Assembly (NCBI GenBank): GCA_037954325.1
Contig: JBBMNZ010000030.1
Location: forward strand, 10,922,501 to 10,986,500
Source of the DNA: Fistularia commersonii
Taxonomy: Eukaryota > Chordata > Actinopteri > Syngnathiformes > Fistulariidae
Length of the DNA: 64,000 nucleotides
Reading direction: 5' to 3'
In this document: positions 1 to 11,159 of the stretch, in pieces
Layout of the letters: each line of letters begins with the position of its first letter
Position numbering within the stretch: position 1 is the stretch's first letter
Position numbers and translations under genes: made by a program
The notes under the pieces: generated by a model
What the model saw: the letters and a program-made list of their open reading frames with translations, nothing else
Databases searched by the model: none
What the model was told of the DNA's origin: nothing

Positions 1-109
1 CTGCGGATGACGGGGCCGTCGCCGACGATGGAGTTGGTGTTGAGCTGGATGATCAGATAGGTGGGACCGGCCCTCAGCAGCTGAGGCGGGGCGATGGGAG
101 TCGGAGGAA
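1..109 (-). CDS. ptpru: ptpru exon: start of first fibronectin III repeat (partial, cut by window edge)
   Basis: Read on the minus strand, this exon gives VPPTPIAPPQLLRAG followed by PTYLIIQLNTNSIVGDGP, the segment that links the Ig domain to the first FN3 repeat in R2B receptor tyrosine phosphatases. The LLRAGPTYLIIQLNTNSI wording is closest to PTPRU as I remember the family. The acceptor is the AG at 110-111 (rc ...ctccgtag). The exon enters in phase 1, completing a Val codon with the G left by the exon at 1318-1489. No donor is seen, so the exon runs out of the window at base 1. FN3 repeats form the membrane-proximal part of the ectodomain, used in homophilic adhesion in this subfamily. 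The remaining FN3 repeats, transmembrane helix and two phosphatase domains must lie beyond the left edge. Confidence 0.9.
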
Positions 110-1317
110 CTACGGAGATGACGGAGGAAACAGAACGGAAAAGACATCTATTCATACCGTACCTTCACCGCATGTCGTGCAGAAAGAGTGTGTGCGATGA
201 GAGGTGCTAACAGCAGCCGATCAGAGGTCAAATGTCGAACTTAACAATGACCCTGTGGTCTTGGATCATCACTCAGCCTCCTGCGTATCTGAGGGCGGAG
301 AACCCGGAGAACCTGAAGGAACGTGGAGGAACGACAGGCTCCCAGAAAAAGGCCTCTGTTCATTTTATTTAGCTGTTTTATGTAAATGGGCTCAACGATG
401 AATGAATGATTCATGCGTTTGTTGCGAAACCAGCAGGTTTCCCTCTGAGTGGAGAACTTGTGGAAAGACGTCTCTGGCTTTCTGAGGTTGCTGAACGCTG
501 TTTTGGTTGGAGACAAAAGGTTTCTCCTCCCCAGAGGACGGGGATCCGCTGGAAAGTTTATCCCTTGAGAGGAACGTTTTCTTCTTAAACTGGTTTCTAA
601 AGTGCTCTTTCCATAGTTTTGCCTTTCTAGAAAATGCGCTTTTTATTGGTGATTTAGAAGAAGCTCTGGTACCCCAGAGCAGCTACAAGGCCAGGTTCAT
701 GAGCTCTTCAGATCATTGTGTTGTCTGAATCACCGTAACCTACAACGTAAATGACAAGAAAAATCTTGAATCTTTTGCCACGTATCCTGCATATCCCTGA
801 ACAGTCCTCCGACACCGACCGATATTTAGCTCCTTTTAGAACGGAAATGAAACAATCAATAATCCAGTGTCACTTGCTCTTTTTCTGCGCAGCGAGAAAC
901 TGGCTGCTTTTGAGCCCCCAGGAAAAAACATATACAGACACATAAAGAAATACATTTAACTTTTTGGATGTGGGGGGAAAAAGGTACAACTGTTGCCGAA
1001 ATTTAAGCATCCAGCAATGGATGGACACGTGGACATGTTCTCTGCATTATGAGTTGGTGTCATCGGCAAAGGCGGCGCCATTGCGATGGTGTTGTCATGG
1101 TGAAGGACACCGTTCCGCCTCTGACTGACGGAACCCTTTGCTATTGAAGGTTCCAACAAATATCCACATGGAATATTATATATGGATTCAATCATACAGA
1201 AAAAATATAATTTCAAACAAAAACGGTACATATTTTTTTGAGCTTATTATGTTATTTCATTGTAAGAACAGAGAAGAAGTGACTCAAATTTGACTGGTAT
1301 GAAACGTCTCCCCCTAC
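110..1317 (-). other. ptpru: ptpru intron (Ig second half to FN3-1), 1.2 kb
   Basis: This interval lies between the GT donor at 1316-1317 and the AG acceptor at 110-111. I see no further conserved exon, RNA gene or clear transposon. Small open frames on both strands (for example 406-588 and 956-1231) lack recognisable domains and conserved splice context. Confidence 0.8.
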
Positions 1318-1489
1318 CTCTGACAATGAGTTCACCAAAGTTGGACACGGTGGCACCCCTGGTGGACAAAGTGACGCAGCGGTACAGGTCCTGCTCGCCG
1401 CGTTGCGCCGCCACCTGGAAGGTGGCCATCACCCTCTTGTGACTCAGCCTGGACAGCGACGGCGTGCCGAGCACCACGCCGTTCCTCCG
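1318..1489 (-). CDS. ptpru: ptpru exon: second half of Ig-like domain
   Basis: The 172-bp exon starts in phase 0 with RRNGVVLGTPSLSRLSHKR and continues through RVMATFQVAAQRGEQDLYRC to SNFGELIVR. The DLYRC cysteine is the second disulfide cysteine of the Ig fold; the first (SFQC) is in the exon at 3640-3755. The pattern of EQDLYRCV, then SNF-ELIV, is the C-terminal half of the PTPRU Ig domain and differs from the PTPRM/K/T versions as I recall them. The acceptor is cttctccttag (AG = 1490-1491) and the donor is GTAGGG (GT = 1316-1317). It ends in phase 1, which agrees with the next exon at 1-109. A (TG)n tract lies immediately upstream of the acceptor. The Ig domain together with MAM mediates homophilic cell-cell binding in this family. 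Confidence 0.92.
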
Positions 1490-3639
1490 CTAAGGAGAAG
1501 ACACACACACACACACACACACACGCATATCAGAAACACAAATAGATCCTGACTTCTGATTCGCCCGTCAGTTGGAAGCTCCGAGTCCGGAGGAATTACT
1601 GTCACAAAATGGCCAAATCATAAATCACCGGCTAGACGGGTTCCCCGGTGTCTGCCTGCAGCTCCTGACACCCTCACCACCTCCACCTCCATCATCACCT
1701 CCACCTCCAACCCGACCTCCTTCCTAACACGACAGTCCTGCAGGCAGGCTGGCTCAGAGCTCAGGACGGAGTGAGCTGTTCCAGGTGTGAACGCCAGCGT
1801 GCAGATTATTATGTAAGCTGTCGCTGTTCACACTCCTCACAGGTAACTGGCTCTGACATCTGCAGCTTTAGCAGAAAGAAAATGCAGAGCTGTGAGAAAA
1901 TGTGAAATTAGATCCGCAGAACGTGCCTAAAGGTCTGGCATCAATACATTGGGTTTTTCATTTAATTGCTTTTTTTTGTTCATTTTCAACTAATTTACCT
2001 TCATCCAACTTTTACATTCTAACAGCTCCCAGGAAATCGTACTTGATGTCCCACAATTAAAGGTCTATCCCCGGTAACGTTCCCCTTGCCTCCATAAGGG
2101 ATCGCTCCATCCTGTACATCCTGCACATCCGGTACCACAGCAGATCAGACGCCATGTTTCAATGTTTGTGCGAAAACATGAACATGTGACTGACAGCGTG
2201 TGCAAGAAATCAACTTTATGCTGCAGTTCTTCTCCGATCTGGACCCTGTTATGTGTGAACGGCGCGTTGGAGAAGCTTGTATGTAAAGCAACAGTTATAC
2301 TACTTATGAAATGTTCTAAGAATCCGTCAACACGTCACAGTGACTTCACCGACCGGTCTACGAGATAAACTTCTGTCAGCTGTGGTTCAGTGATGTTATC
2401 TAGTCCACTGTAGGAGAACATGTTTTTACAGAAATTAAAAAATAATCTGCCTTTTATGGGAAGAAATGAATTATTCTCTGTCATCAGGCCTCAGCGGTCT
2501 CATGGAGGATCTCATGTGTACAATCGTTGATCAGAGGTGCTGAGAGGACCATGAGAATGAGGGGGTTCCTGGTGGCGAACCGGCATGGAAGGTGAGCCCT
2601 GGTTTCAATCACGGAGTTCAAACTTGGATCCTAAGCCGAGTTCTTGATGGGACCGTCCAAATCCCTCAAACGCTAAGATTAACCCAGGGAGCAGCGTTTA
2701 AGGACAAAATATGACTGAAGGGTTCTGTCTGCAGGCTGCGGGGCTTTCCCTTCCCCGGCCCCGTGGCCGTGGAGCTCTGCCGCCACGCAGGTGGTCCAGA
2801 GACCGATCGGTTGAGCAGAAAGAGCGGTAAACAAAACCCAGAGGAAGCGCTCGGGGTTTATGAAGGCTTTCACGTGCTTCTCCTCTGGCAGCTGGCCCCG
2901 ACACCTGTGGGCGCCGCCTTCAGCCTCGCAGCGCATTCGTGCTAAAGATCTAAGAGCCTCAGAGACGTCGGGCTTCAGAAGGGCGCCGGAAAGTGAATGA
3001 TTAAGAAACATTATGCTAAGCATTTGTTTAGCCGGGGGGAGCCGAGTGCGGATGAGAAAATGGGTCCGAAGAACAAATAGAAGAAGAGCAGGCAGTAATG
3101 AGCCGTGATAGACCTCCGCTCTCTCAACGAAAGGGGTAGAGAGGTAGAGGGATGGATTTTGCATTTCTGCATGTTTGTGTGTGTGTCAACAAGCAAATGC
3201 CAAACAGGGGGGGGAAAAAAAGACACGACTGATCCTCTGAAATGCCACCGATCTTCAGAGAAGCCAACATGGAGAACGGAAGGAGATCTGATAGAGTCAC
3301 TGTCAGGCCCGGGGCTGGACTGCTCACGCTCAGGGACGCTGTTTAGTGGGTGCTTGAGACAAGATCAGGGGTTAAAGAGTGGAGAAACTTCGATACCCGG
3401 CAGAATAGCATCTTATTACTGAACACCTGCGCTCCTGCTCCTCAACCCTGGAAGTCACTTTTGACATCTCTGGTACAGGTAGGAAGTTGGGGGGGGCTTC
3501 CTGTCTCACTGCTCTTTTGACCTGTCAATCAGATCACCTTCTTCAAGGAGTAAACACCACCAAACCCCAGCTCTGCATCTCCACCTCCGTCAAGAGGAAG
3601 TTGCCACCGAATCCCAGGAGGAGCATCTGTTGTTCTCAC
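1490..3639 (-). other. ptpru: ptpru intron splitting the Ig domain, 2.15 kb
   Basis: The intron runs from the donor GTGAGA (GT = 3638-3639) to the acceptor at 1490-1491. It contains the (AC)n tract 1501-1524 right against the acceptor, a pyrimidine/CCT-rich stretch around 1670-1740 and otherwise unique-looking sequence. The open frames at 2679-3164 (minus, 161 codons) and 3105-3422 (plus) show no domain, conserved pattern or splice logic, so I do not call them genes. Confidence 0.8.
1501..1524. repeat. (AC)12 microsatellite beside the 1489 acceptor
   Basis: This is a perfect dinucleotide tract. On the transcribed strand it reads (TG)n and stands about ten bases upstream of the acceptor of the exon 1318-1489, where it forms part of the region before the pyrimidine tract. 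Confidence 0.97.
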
Positions 3640-3755
3640 CTCGAGCAGGAAGGGATCCGTCTCTGAGACTTTGCCGGTGGCGACACACTGGAATGAGGCG
3701 TTCTGGCCGGCATTCACCTCCACGTCACCCAGGCGGGAGAAATGCGGCACCTTGT
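3640..3755 (-). CDS. ptpru: ptpru exon: first half of Ig-like domain
   Basis: The 116-bp exon enters in phase 1. The T left by exon 10860-10941 plus AC gives Tyr, then KVPHFSRLGDVEVNAGQNAS and FQCVATGK...DPFLLE. KVPHFSRLGDVEVNAGQNASFQC is almost the same as the start of the PTPRU Ig domain in other vertebrates, which is the strongest evidence for the gene identity. FQC carries the first Ig disulfide cysteine, and NAS is a potential N-glycosylation site. The acceptor is tctgcag (AG = 3756-3757) and the donor is GTGAGA (GT = 3638-3639). It ends in phase 0, matching the phase-0 start at 1489. A (TG)n tract directly precedes the acceptor. Confidence 0.95.
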
Positions 3756-3761
3756 CTGCAG

Positions 3762-3781
3762 ACACACACACACACACACAT
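3762..3781. repeat. (AC)10 microsatellite beside the 3755 acceptor
   Basis: On the gene strand this is a (TG)n tract lying directly before ctgcag, the acceptor of the first Ig exon. It substitutes for a classical pyrimidine tract. Confidence 0.95.
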
Positions 3782-3812
3782 AAATAAATTGAACAAATAG
3801 AGTCTTGAGGGT

Positions 3813-3842
3813 TTTTTTTTTTTTTTTTTTGTTTTTTTTTTT
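3813..3842. repeat. Poly(T) tract with one G interruption
   Basis: About 30 bases of T interrupted by a single G. On the minus strand this is an A-tract like a retroposed tail, but no element body could be tied to it. Confidence 0.85.
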
Positions 3843-3989
3843 ATTCAGAAGAGCATCAACCCCCCAAAAAATATATGACTGAATGCTGGTTTTGAAAGGA
3901 CCATCATTCAACCTCTCAGCTGGTCCAGAGACAGCTGCAACCATTCAACCGGTATTTCACACGTCTGGACGATGACGGGTCTCCAGCGA

Positions 3990-4146
3990 GGCTCCTGCAT
4001 TTAATTGGAGTGTGTGAGGAACCCCAAGAACCCAGAGGAACGCTACGCGGACAAGGGGGAACGTGGAGACTCCACACAGGAAGGGAATCCAACCAGGGAC
4101 CTTCTGGCTGTGAGGGGGCGGAGCTAAGCTCTGCACCACTGCGCAG
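3990..4146 (-). repeat. Fragment of a tRNA-headed SINE/LINE-tail-like fish repeat
   Basis: The plus strand contains the string 'ggaacgtggagactccacac' followed by '...ggaatccaaccagggacctt' and 'ctggctgtgagg'. This is the characteristic end of an abundant fish repeat whose minus strand starts with a tRNA-like head (GCAGTGG...AGC, B-box-like GGTTGGATTCC). The copies at 39958-40266 and 48455-48640 share this layout. This one is truncated and diverged. Confidence 0.6.
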
Positions 4147-4236
4147 TGGATAAACAAATGAAGAGTCTGTCAGAATAATTCTGCCATTGTTATATTCTTG
4201 ATGAAAATGCTATTTAAAGATTGCAATGAAACAGTC

Positions 4237-4261
4237 TCACACACACACACACACACACACT
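4237..4261. repeat. (CA)n microsatellite
   Basis: Short perfect CA tract in an otherwise plain intronic stretch. Confidence 0.95.
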
Positions 4262-5617
4262 CTCTGAGCAGGGACTTGAGCATCTGGACACACAGCCTTG
4301 TGTGTCTGCTGATTAGAAAACACTGATGAGCACCAGTGGTTTTATTGTCATTGTCAAATGTATTTTTCCACAGCGTGTCCCATGAATGAACGCACCAGTG
4401 TCAGAGCTAATGCTAATTATTCTACACTGAGCAGACTTTGGAACACAAACAATTAATCTGTAGTCCAACATTCTTGTTTGCATGTTTTACAATTAGAAAT
4501 GCATCAATAAACTAATTAAAATTAATAATAATAGTAGTACAAAACATGATGTGACAAAAAAACTACCATTTTAAGAGTCTGGACTCCAGATAATGGATAC
4601 ATGTACAAATATTCCAGCAGACAAGATCCGCTGAAACCCCATCCCACTGAACGGACGGCTGATGCTGGACTTTCCCTTCATGACCCCTTTAAAATCACCC
4701 AGGTTTTTTACTTTGGAGCTGCTGGGATTTTTCCAATCTGACCCCTTTTAGAGCCCGAGGAATTTATATATAATACAATGGCCACCTTTATGATGGGGGG
4801 GAGTGATAGTGACTTTGTGCACGAAGTATCCAACCCTGCCGCAAACGTGGAGCCGAGCTGGGGTTGCGGTGCAGCGCGAGGGTCTGGACACCAGTCTGAT
4901 AGATATTAAATTCTAATGCGGAGACCCGGCGCCGTTCACAGCGCTGCCCCCTCCTATGCTTGGTTTCCATGGTAACCAATAGCTAAATCTGGCTGAGGAC
5001 GGATGACAAAAAATTGCATCCCGCAATTCACATACCGCTCACCTCCCTCCTTTCCTCACGCTTCTGTCAAGTATAAGCCGACTCCCCTCTCTCGCCGAAA
5101 ATCTGCATATGCGGAGAGGACCGCCAGGACCCCCGCGGCCCCGACCACCCGAGCCAACACCTCGCATGTTTTACAAGATGTTCTCCGAGCAGGGATCTGG
5201 TGTGGGGAAAGTGCGAGTTCACTCGAGCACCAATTACAGGAGCGTCATCTGTGGACGAGGCGGGAGGATCGATATTTACTGAGAATATCTTATTCCACAT
5301 CCACAGGTCCAAGGGACGCAGGTGAACTGTCCAGGCTTTGCTCATACTGCAAAGCAGGAGGGGAGGCAAGCGGTAACTCTGCCTCTTTAGGACCGGACTG
5401 GGGGAAACAGTTGTCGTGTGTGAGGAGATCTTTTGCTACACAGGGTGTCCACATTCATGAGTTCACGTACGTTGATGTTCACCAGGCTGCCGCCATATTG
5501 CAAATACGTTGAATAAAAACGGTGGTACGGTGGTAAAAACTTTTCTCTTTCAGGACTATTTACTGCGCTGATGCTTGAGCTGCCCCAGATCAGGTTAGGC
5601 ACCAAGTTAGGCTATAC

Positions 5618-5816
5618 AGTGTGTGTGTGTGTGTACGTTTGTGTACGTCTTTGTCAAAAAAAAAAAAAAAAACTCACTAACCCAAGCTTACTGTTCTGTA
5701 TATTTCCTGTGCATCTTGTATTTGCAAGTGTTATTTGCAGTACTTATGTCCTTTATTGTAAGTCCCTTTGGATAAAAGCGTCTGCCAAATGTAATGTAAT
5801 GTAATGAATGCAATAC
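5618..5816 (+). repeat. 3' tail of a LINE/SINE with (TAATG)n end
   Basis: The end of this stretch reads tttggataaaagcgtctgcc, then aaatg followed by several taatg units. 'GTAAGTCGCTTTGGATAAAAGCGTCTGC' is, from memory, a widespread conserved 3' tail of fish non-LTR elements, and terminal short tandem units are typical of target-primed insertion. A (GT)n stretch at about 5620-5634 and a poly(A) run at about 5657-5673 precede it. The body upstream is not recognisable, so the family is not assigned. Confidence 0.6.
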
Positions 5817-6061
5817 TTCCCTGGGGAACGCCACTGAAACACAAGGAGTGTGTGGGTGTTTCCAGATTGACCGTCAGAAAACGACCAAAGTGCGGTTAAA
5901 GTTTTTCTCTTCTAATATGCAGCAATCGTCATCTAACCCTCAGTGGCCACCTGGGTAAGTCGCTCATTCTGAGAGGTTTAAACTCAGCTACATATGAGTT
6001 ATGCATGCCAAATGTAATATGTGCTAAATGTGTCACGCTTCACATGTTTCACGAGTTATAT

Positions 6062-6274
6062 ATGGTATTAATAAAAATGTATCCTTTATTAATCCCTGTG
6101 GGGAAATTCATTCTGAACCATGAGCAGTAGACTGCCGTCCACCAGCGGCAAGGGAGCATTTAGGGGTTCAGTGTCTTGCTCAACAACACTTCGATGTACT
6201 AGAAGGAGCCGGGAATCAAACCAGAGCTCCAGAGACATTCCTCTACCTCCTGCGCCATGCTGACCCCATCTGAA
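6062..6274 (-). repeat. tRNA-headed SINE-like repeat
   Basis: The minus strand starts GGGGTCAGCATGGCGCAGGA and carries an A-box-like TGGCGCAGGAGG, then a B-box-like GGTTTGATTCC at about 6214-6224. Next comes the body GTTGTTGAGCAAGACACTGA and the tail TTTCCCCACAGGGATTAATA with an A/T-rich end. An RNA polymerase III-type head with a LINE-like tail is the SINE layout. The head and tail are both well known in fish genomes. The copy looks nearly full length but mutated. Confidence 0.7.
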
Positions 6275-6309
6275 ATATATGTGTAATATGTCATTTGTTT
6301 TGTATTATG

Positions 6310-6740
6310 TATGTGATATAGACATACATGTTATACATGTTATCTGAGCTATATATGTCACATATGGCAATTTTACTGCATATGGTATCAATGTTCTACA
6401 TGTTATTTTTGTTATATATGTCACATTTGGTTAATTTAATGCACATGGTATCAATGTTCTACATGTTATTTGTGTTTTATATGTGTCACATTTGGTTAAT
6501 TTATTGCATATGGTATCAATGTTCTACATGTTATTTGTTTTATATGTGTCACATTTGGTTAATTTACTGCATATGGTATCAATGTTCCACATGTTATTTG
6601 TGTTATCTGTGTCATATTTGGTTAATTTACTGCATATGGTATCGATGTTCTACATGTTATTTGTGTTATATATGTCACGTTTGGTCAATTCGCAGCATAT
6701 GGTATCAATGTTATTAGCGTTATATGTGTAATGTATGTTC
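6310..6740. repeat. 63-bp-period minisatellite, about 7 units
   Basis: The string 'tatcaatgttctacatgtta' recurs with variants at start points near 6391, 6454, 6519, 6582, 6645 and 6708, giving a period of 63 (one unit 65). Each unit also contains tatatgtcacatttggttaa. The period is a multiple of three, so all copies stay open in several frames; the resulting repetitive 'peptides' are an artefact. Confidence 0.93.
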
Positions 6741-7559
6741 TATATGCCATCAGTGTTCGGGCAGGACGGTGGAGGTGGTGGAAGGCGTAGCTGCGGCCCA
6801 GTTCTGGCGGCATGGTCTTGTTCCATCAGACACCTGACCGAGGGGAGCGGGGGAGAAGGCTGCATTAGACCTGGGTTATTTCAGTCCGTAGGTCTGCCTC
6901 CGAACGAGGATTCAATGACTTAGAGACGAAGTCTTGCTGCCAGAAGAGGCCATTTGAAATTCATGAGTTCATACATATCCTATATTACCATTAACGAAAA
7001 CTTCCCCTCATTTATGCGGCTAAAATACTCGTCTTATTAACATTCTGACATGAAGAAGGGGTCAACTTAAGGACCGGCCAGCAGAAACCACTGGGATCTG
7101 GAGAAATACCACGTCCACGCATGAGATGGAGCACATCTTCCTGCATCTGATTGCTACCAGGCTTTTCTGCTGCACGGTTTACCTCGAAGCCGTCTGACTG
7201 CACGATAATGGTAACAGATTAAATGGAACTAAATGTAAAATAAATGTAACTACTCAATGTTAAATAATTAAAGAATTTCTTACTCATTCAAATCCAAATT
7301 TTACATATGCATTTGCAGAGAAGTAAAAAAAGATTATGTTTACTGGTTGCTCTGTTAGAACATAAATCCTTTTTTATTGTCAGGCTAAGAAACCCACATT
7401 ACCCCTTCAATCAATGATCGAACTACCCAACTGAATAAAGAAAAATATCTTCCACCACTTGTTATGACATTAACTTTGTTCAAAACAAATCAACTTTTCT
7501 CTTCCTGAATATTTAGGGATCATTTGTTTTTCTCAACTCCGCTTGTTGAAATCGCACTG

Positions 7560-7758
7560 CGATCTCATGGAGGGATGTCATCACTTGGCGGGTTACATGA
7601 TTGGCATGACTTGTGGGAAATGTAGTTTATGGTCAATACACACATTTGTCTTATTTATTGGAAGACGATCAGACCTTTTAAGATAATATCACGGGCCACA
7701 TTAAATGACATGGCGGGCCACATTCGGCCCGCGGGCCTTGAGTTTGACACATGTAGAG
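7560..7758 (-). mobile_element. hAT-like non-autonomous transposon end
   Basis: The right end reads, on the minus strand, ATGTGTCAAACTCAAGGCCC GCGGGCC...GGCCCGCC. This is, from memory, the terminal sequence of a very common fish and vertebrate hAT-type non-autonomous repeat. It contains the GGCCCGCGGGCC palindrome (about 7725-7736). The left limit is a guess from the change in texture; the opposite terminal repeat was not found. Confidence 0.5.
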
Positions 7759-9790
7759 TAGATAGTAAATAGTATTATATATAAGTAGTAGATAGTAATA
7801 GATCTTCTTCTCCTTCTTCTCCTTTCAGCTTTTCCCTTCAGGGGTCTCCACCGTGAATCAACTTTCTCCATCTAACCCTATTCTCTGTATCCTCCTCTCT
7901 CACACCAACTACCTTCATATCCTCTCTCACTACATCCATAAATATTCTTTTTGGTCTTCCTCGAGACCTCCTGCCTGCCAGCTCCAATTCCAGCATCCGT
8001 CTACCAATATATTCACTATCCCTCCTCTGTACATGACCCAACCATCTCAGTCTGGCTTCTCTGACCTTCTCTCCAAAACATCTAACATGTGCTGTTCCTC
8101 TGATAGATTCATTGCTGATCCTATCCATCCTGGTCACTCCCAACCTTAGCATCTTTATCTCTGGGATCTCTACATCTGCCTCCTGTATTTTTTGTCATTC
8201 GAACTGTATGATGCCATACAGCATCGCTGGTCTCACCACTGTCTTGTACACCTTTTCTTTCCTTCTGGCTGATAGTCTTCTATCGCATAATACCCCTGAC
8301 ACTTTTCTCTATACATTCCCACCTGCTTAAACCCGTCTCTTCACCTCTTTTCCACACTCTCCATTGCTCTTGACAGTTGACCACAAGTACCTGAAATCGT
8401 CCAACTTCTCGATCTCCACTCCCTGTAGCCTCACCGTTCAACCCGGGTCCCTCTCATTCACACACATATATTCTGTCTTGCTGCGACTAACTTTCATTCC
8501 TCTCCTTTCCAGCGCATACCTCCACCTCTCTGGATTTTTCTCTATCTGTTCTCTGCTCTCACTACGGATCACAATGTCTTCTGCAAACATCATGGTCCAT
8601 GAAGATTCCTGTCTAACCTCATCTGTCAGCCTGTTCATCACCACTGCAAACAAGAAGAGGCTCAGAGCTGATCCCTGATGGAGTCCCACCTCCACCTTGA
8701 ACTTCCCCTACATCACATCGCACTACTGTCTCACAGCTAGCATACATGTCCTGCACCAATCTAACATACTTCTCTGCCACTCCAGATTTCCTCATATAAT
8801 ACCAAAGTTCCACTCTAGGCACCCTGTCATATGCTTTTTCTGTCTACAAAAACAAAATGCAGCTCCCTCTGGCCTTCTCTGTACTTCTCTATAAGCATTA
8901 TCAAAGCAAATAATGTTGCTGCAATTCTACACATCCCCCTTATTTTCAAAAATGGGCACCATCACACTTTGTCTCCATTCTTCAGGCATCTTCTCACTGT
9001 CTAAGATCCTGTTGAATTATCTAGTCAGAAGCTCTGCCGCTGCCTCTCCTAAACACATCCACACCTCCACATTATGTCATCAGGACTCACTGCCTTTCCA
9101 CTCTTTATCCTCCTCAATGCCTTCCTAACTTCACTTTTACTAATCTCTGCTACATTGTTGTCAACAATAGTCACCTCTTCTACCCTTTGCCTCTCTTTCA
9201 TTTTCCACATCCATCAGCTCTTCAAAGTACTCTTTCCATCTTCCCATCACTCTTCTAGCATCTGTCAATACATTTCCCTCTCTGTCCTTAATCACCCGGA
9301 CCTGTTGTACATCCTTTCCATCTTTGTCTCTCTGTTTTGCCAACCTGTATAGATCATTCTCACCCTCCTTCCTGTCCGACCAAGCATACAGGTCATCGCA
9401 CGCTCCTTGTTTTCCCTTTGCTACCTCTATCTTTACCTTACGTTGTATCTCCCTGTATTCCTGTCTGTTCTCTTCAGTCCTCTCTGTATCCCACTTCTTC
9501 TTTGCTAACCGCTTTTTCTGTATATACTCCTGCACTTCTTCATTCCACCACTAAGTCTCCTTATCTACACCAAGTACTCTCCTACATGTCTCCCTGTCTC
9601 CCTAGCTGTTGCTGTCCAATCATCTAGAGGCTCTAGATAGTAGATAGAATTTGGAAGATAGTGGTATGTAGCGGATAGTAGTAAATAGCATATAGTAGTA
9701 TATTGTATTTGGTAGATTGTTGTCCGTCGTGGTATAAAGTATATAGTAGTACATAGTAGATAGTAGTACATAGTATAGAGTAGCAGAGTG
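7759..9790. repeat. TAGTA/TAGATAG-rich degenerate repeat, split by an RTE-like LINE
   Basis: Sequence built from tagtagatag and tatagtag units flanks the LINE on both sides, at 7762-7803 and about 9631-9785. The same vocabulary left and right shows that the LINE inserted into this repeat. Confidence 0.7.
7804..9630 (-). mobile_element. RTE-like non-LTR retrotransposon, 5'-truncated copy 1 (dead)
   Basis: The minus strand encodes broken pieces of a reverse transcriptase. In element order these are: linker (KKWDTERTEENRQEYREIQ, 9161-9535), part of the RT palm (GLHQGSALSLFLFAVVM, 8438-8695) and the C-terminal region (GEKVREARLRWLGHVQ ... GRPKRIFMDVVRED ... GGDP stop, 7838-8152). The 3' end is a (CTT)n/(AAG)n run at 7804-7826, as in copy 2. 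The catalytic FADD box is FAED here (8576-8587). Relative to copy 2 about 150 bp are missing near 8895-8915. It begins (5' end) near the DDWT codons at about 9630, so the endonuclease is absent. The family resembles the RTE-like fish LINEs that carry a craniofacial-development-protein-2-like endonuclease. Confidence 0.9.
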
Positions 9791-10859
9791 GTGCAGTGCC
9801 TGCTCAGAGTCGCTGCTCAATCAAACAAAAGGGCCGTGACGGGGAACACGGTGATGGTGGGATTCAGAGGAGCAGGTGGGATTCTTGCATGCGTGCGATT
9901 AATGCCATCACCTCCTCACACCTGCGGTCGTGGAAGCCCGGCAGGTCTCCTGTGGGATCCATAGAGTGGATTCACACGCAACTGAGGGAATTTCAAAGAG
10001 CTGCCTAGAAATTAGCAGGTCTGCGCGGGATCTCCCCATGGCCGGGAGCTGCTGGGCCGACTTAAACTACAACACAAGACCCTCGAGATCATCTGCAACT
10101 TCAACACGGACGCAGATCTTTGTGCCTGTCACATTTGGCAACAAAAACACCTCAGCTTCAAAAATAAGGGAAGGGAAGAGAGATCCCACACTGAAGGATG
10201 TTCAGACAAACACAAATGCCCTCATAGATACTGCCTCCTATCTGATCAGGAACCTTCTGTCAGGGTGGACAACCGGATCTCTCCATTGAGTGCACACACA
10301 CACATACACACAGCTCCCGACCCCTAGCTACAGCTGAAGCTACAGGATATCCCCACGCAGTGGATTTACCAGCTCTACGGACTAATTGGTCTCCTGCGAA
10401 GTTCTCTGAAGCCATCATGACTGTGTCTCAGCTCCCCGGCTGTCAGAGCTCCATGTCACTTTCTCTCTCACCGCATTATCTCAGCATGGATCTGCTCATT
10501 AGGATGGAGAGAACAACCACCCTGTGCACTCATCTGCAGCGTCATTGATTCAGGTTGATCTGCACCAAGAACAGAGGGAGCAAGAGATCTTACACGCCAG
10601 CACCCTGCATCACCTCCACCGATGGATGAATGAAGGCATTTTACAAAGAGAACATTGTGACCTAGTTTCTAATCAAAGTGCGTCTGCTGCTGGCTGACAC
10701 TGTGGCCCACGCCAGAAGACCCCAACCAGAGTGGAACGACATGTCCCCGTGACGGACCGCCGATGATCACGGGAGGCTTGAATACAGGCTCGGATTGCGA
10801 GGAGGAGTCCGGAAGCGACTGCGGAGGCTCGGGTCCGGAGCGGGTCGGCGGGTACTTAC

Positions 10860-10941
10860 AGCACGGGTAATTGAGCAGCACAATGTCGTCCAAAGCGATG
10901 TAGCCCTGTCGCTCCTCTGAAATGGTTGCTTCAAAGACGAC
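10860..10941 (-). CDS. ptpru: ptpru exon: C-terminal part of the MAM domain
   Basis: The 82-bp exon encodes exactly VVFEATISEERQGYIALDD then IVLLNYPC plus one base (T). It is the last MAM segment, with the conserved G-Y-(I/M)-(A/G)-(L)-D-D motif and the fourth MAM cysteine (YPC). It starts in phase 0 after the phase-0 end of the exon 16116-16387. The acceptor is ctccacag (AG = 10942-10943) and the donor is GTAAGT (GT = 10858-10859). It ends in phase 1, and the next exon completes a Tyr codon. At 27 codons it is too short to stand out as an open frame, but homology plus both splice sites leave little doubt. Confidence 0.93.
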
Positions 10942-11159
10942 CTGTGGAGACAGAGGACAGCCGGATGAGCAGATGCACCTTCAGCGGCCGGGAGATGGAC
11001 ATCGCCACATCCACACGGGACAGGTTTCCCAGCACTCCTTATCGGGTGGAGAAAACCTGCCACTGGAACAACTACGACAATTTTCCTACCCCTGTAATTG
11101 CCCCTACTTTTCACAGGCTTTGAACAGTGCAGCTTAAACAACGATGCAGCTAATTTATG

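Larger units (their letters stand above)
3756..10859 (-). other. ptpru: ptpru intron MAM end to Ig, 7.1 kb, repeat-rich
   Basis: The intron is bounded by GTAAGT (GT = 10858-10859) and the acceptor at 3756-3757. It is the most transposon-dense intron in the window: a SINE-like fragment, a LINE/SINE tail, a tRNA-headed SINE-like repeat, a 63-bp minisatellite, a hAT-like end and an RTE-like LINE in a TAGTA-rich locus, all listed separately. The parts 4150-5570, 6746-7560 and 9790-10859 show no recognisable gene or element. Confidence 0.85.

Noticed and set aside
6328..6731. Repetitive Met/Tyr/Cys-rich peptides of 82-129 codons
   Set aside because: Produced by the 63-bp minisatellite; the period is a multiple of three so copies stay in frame.
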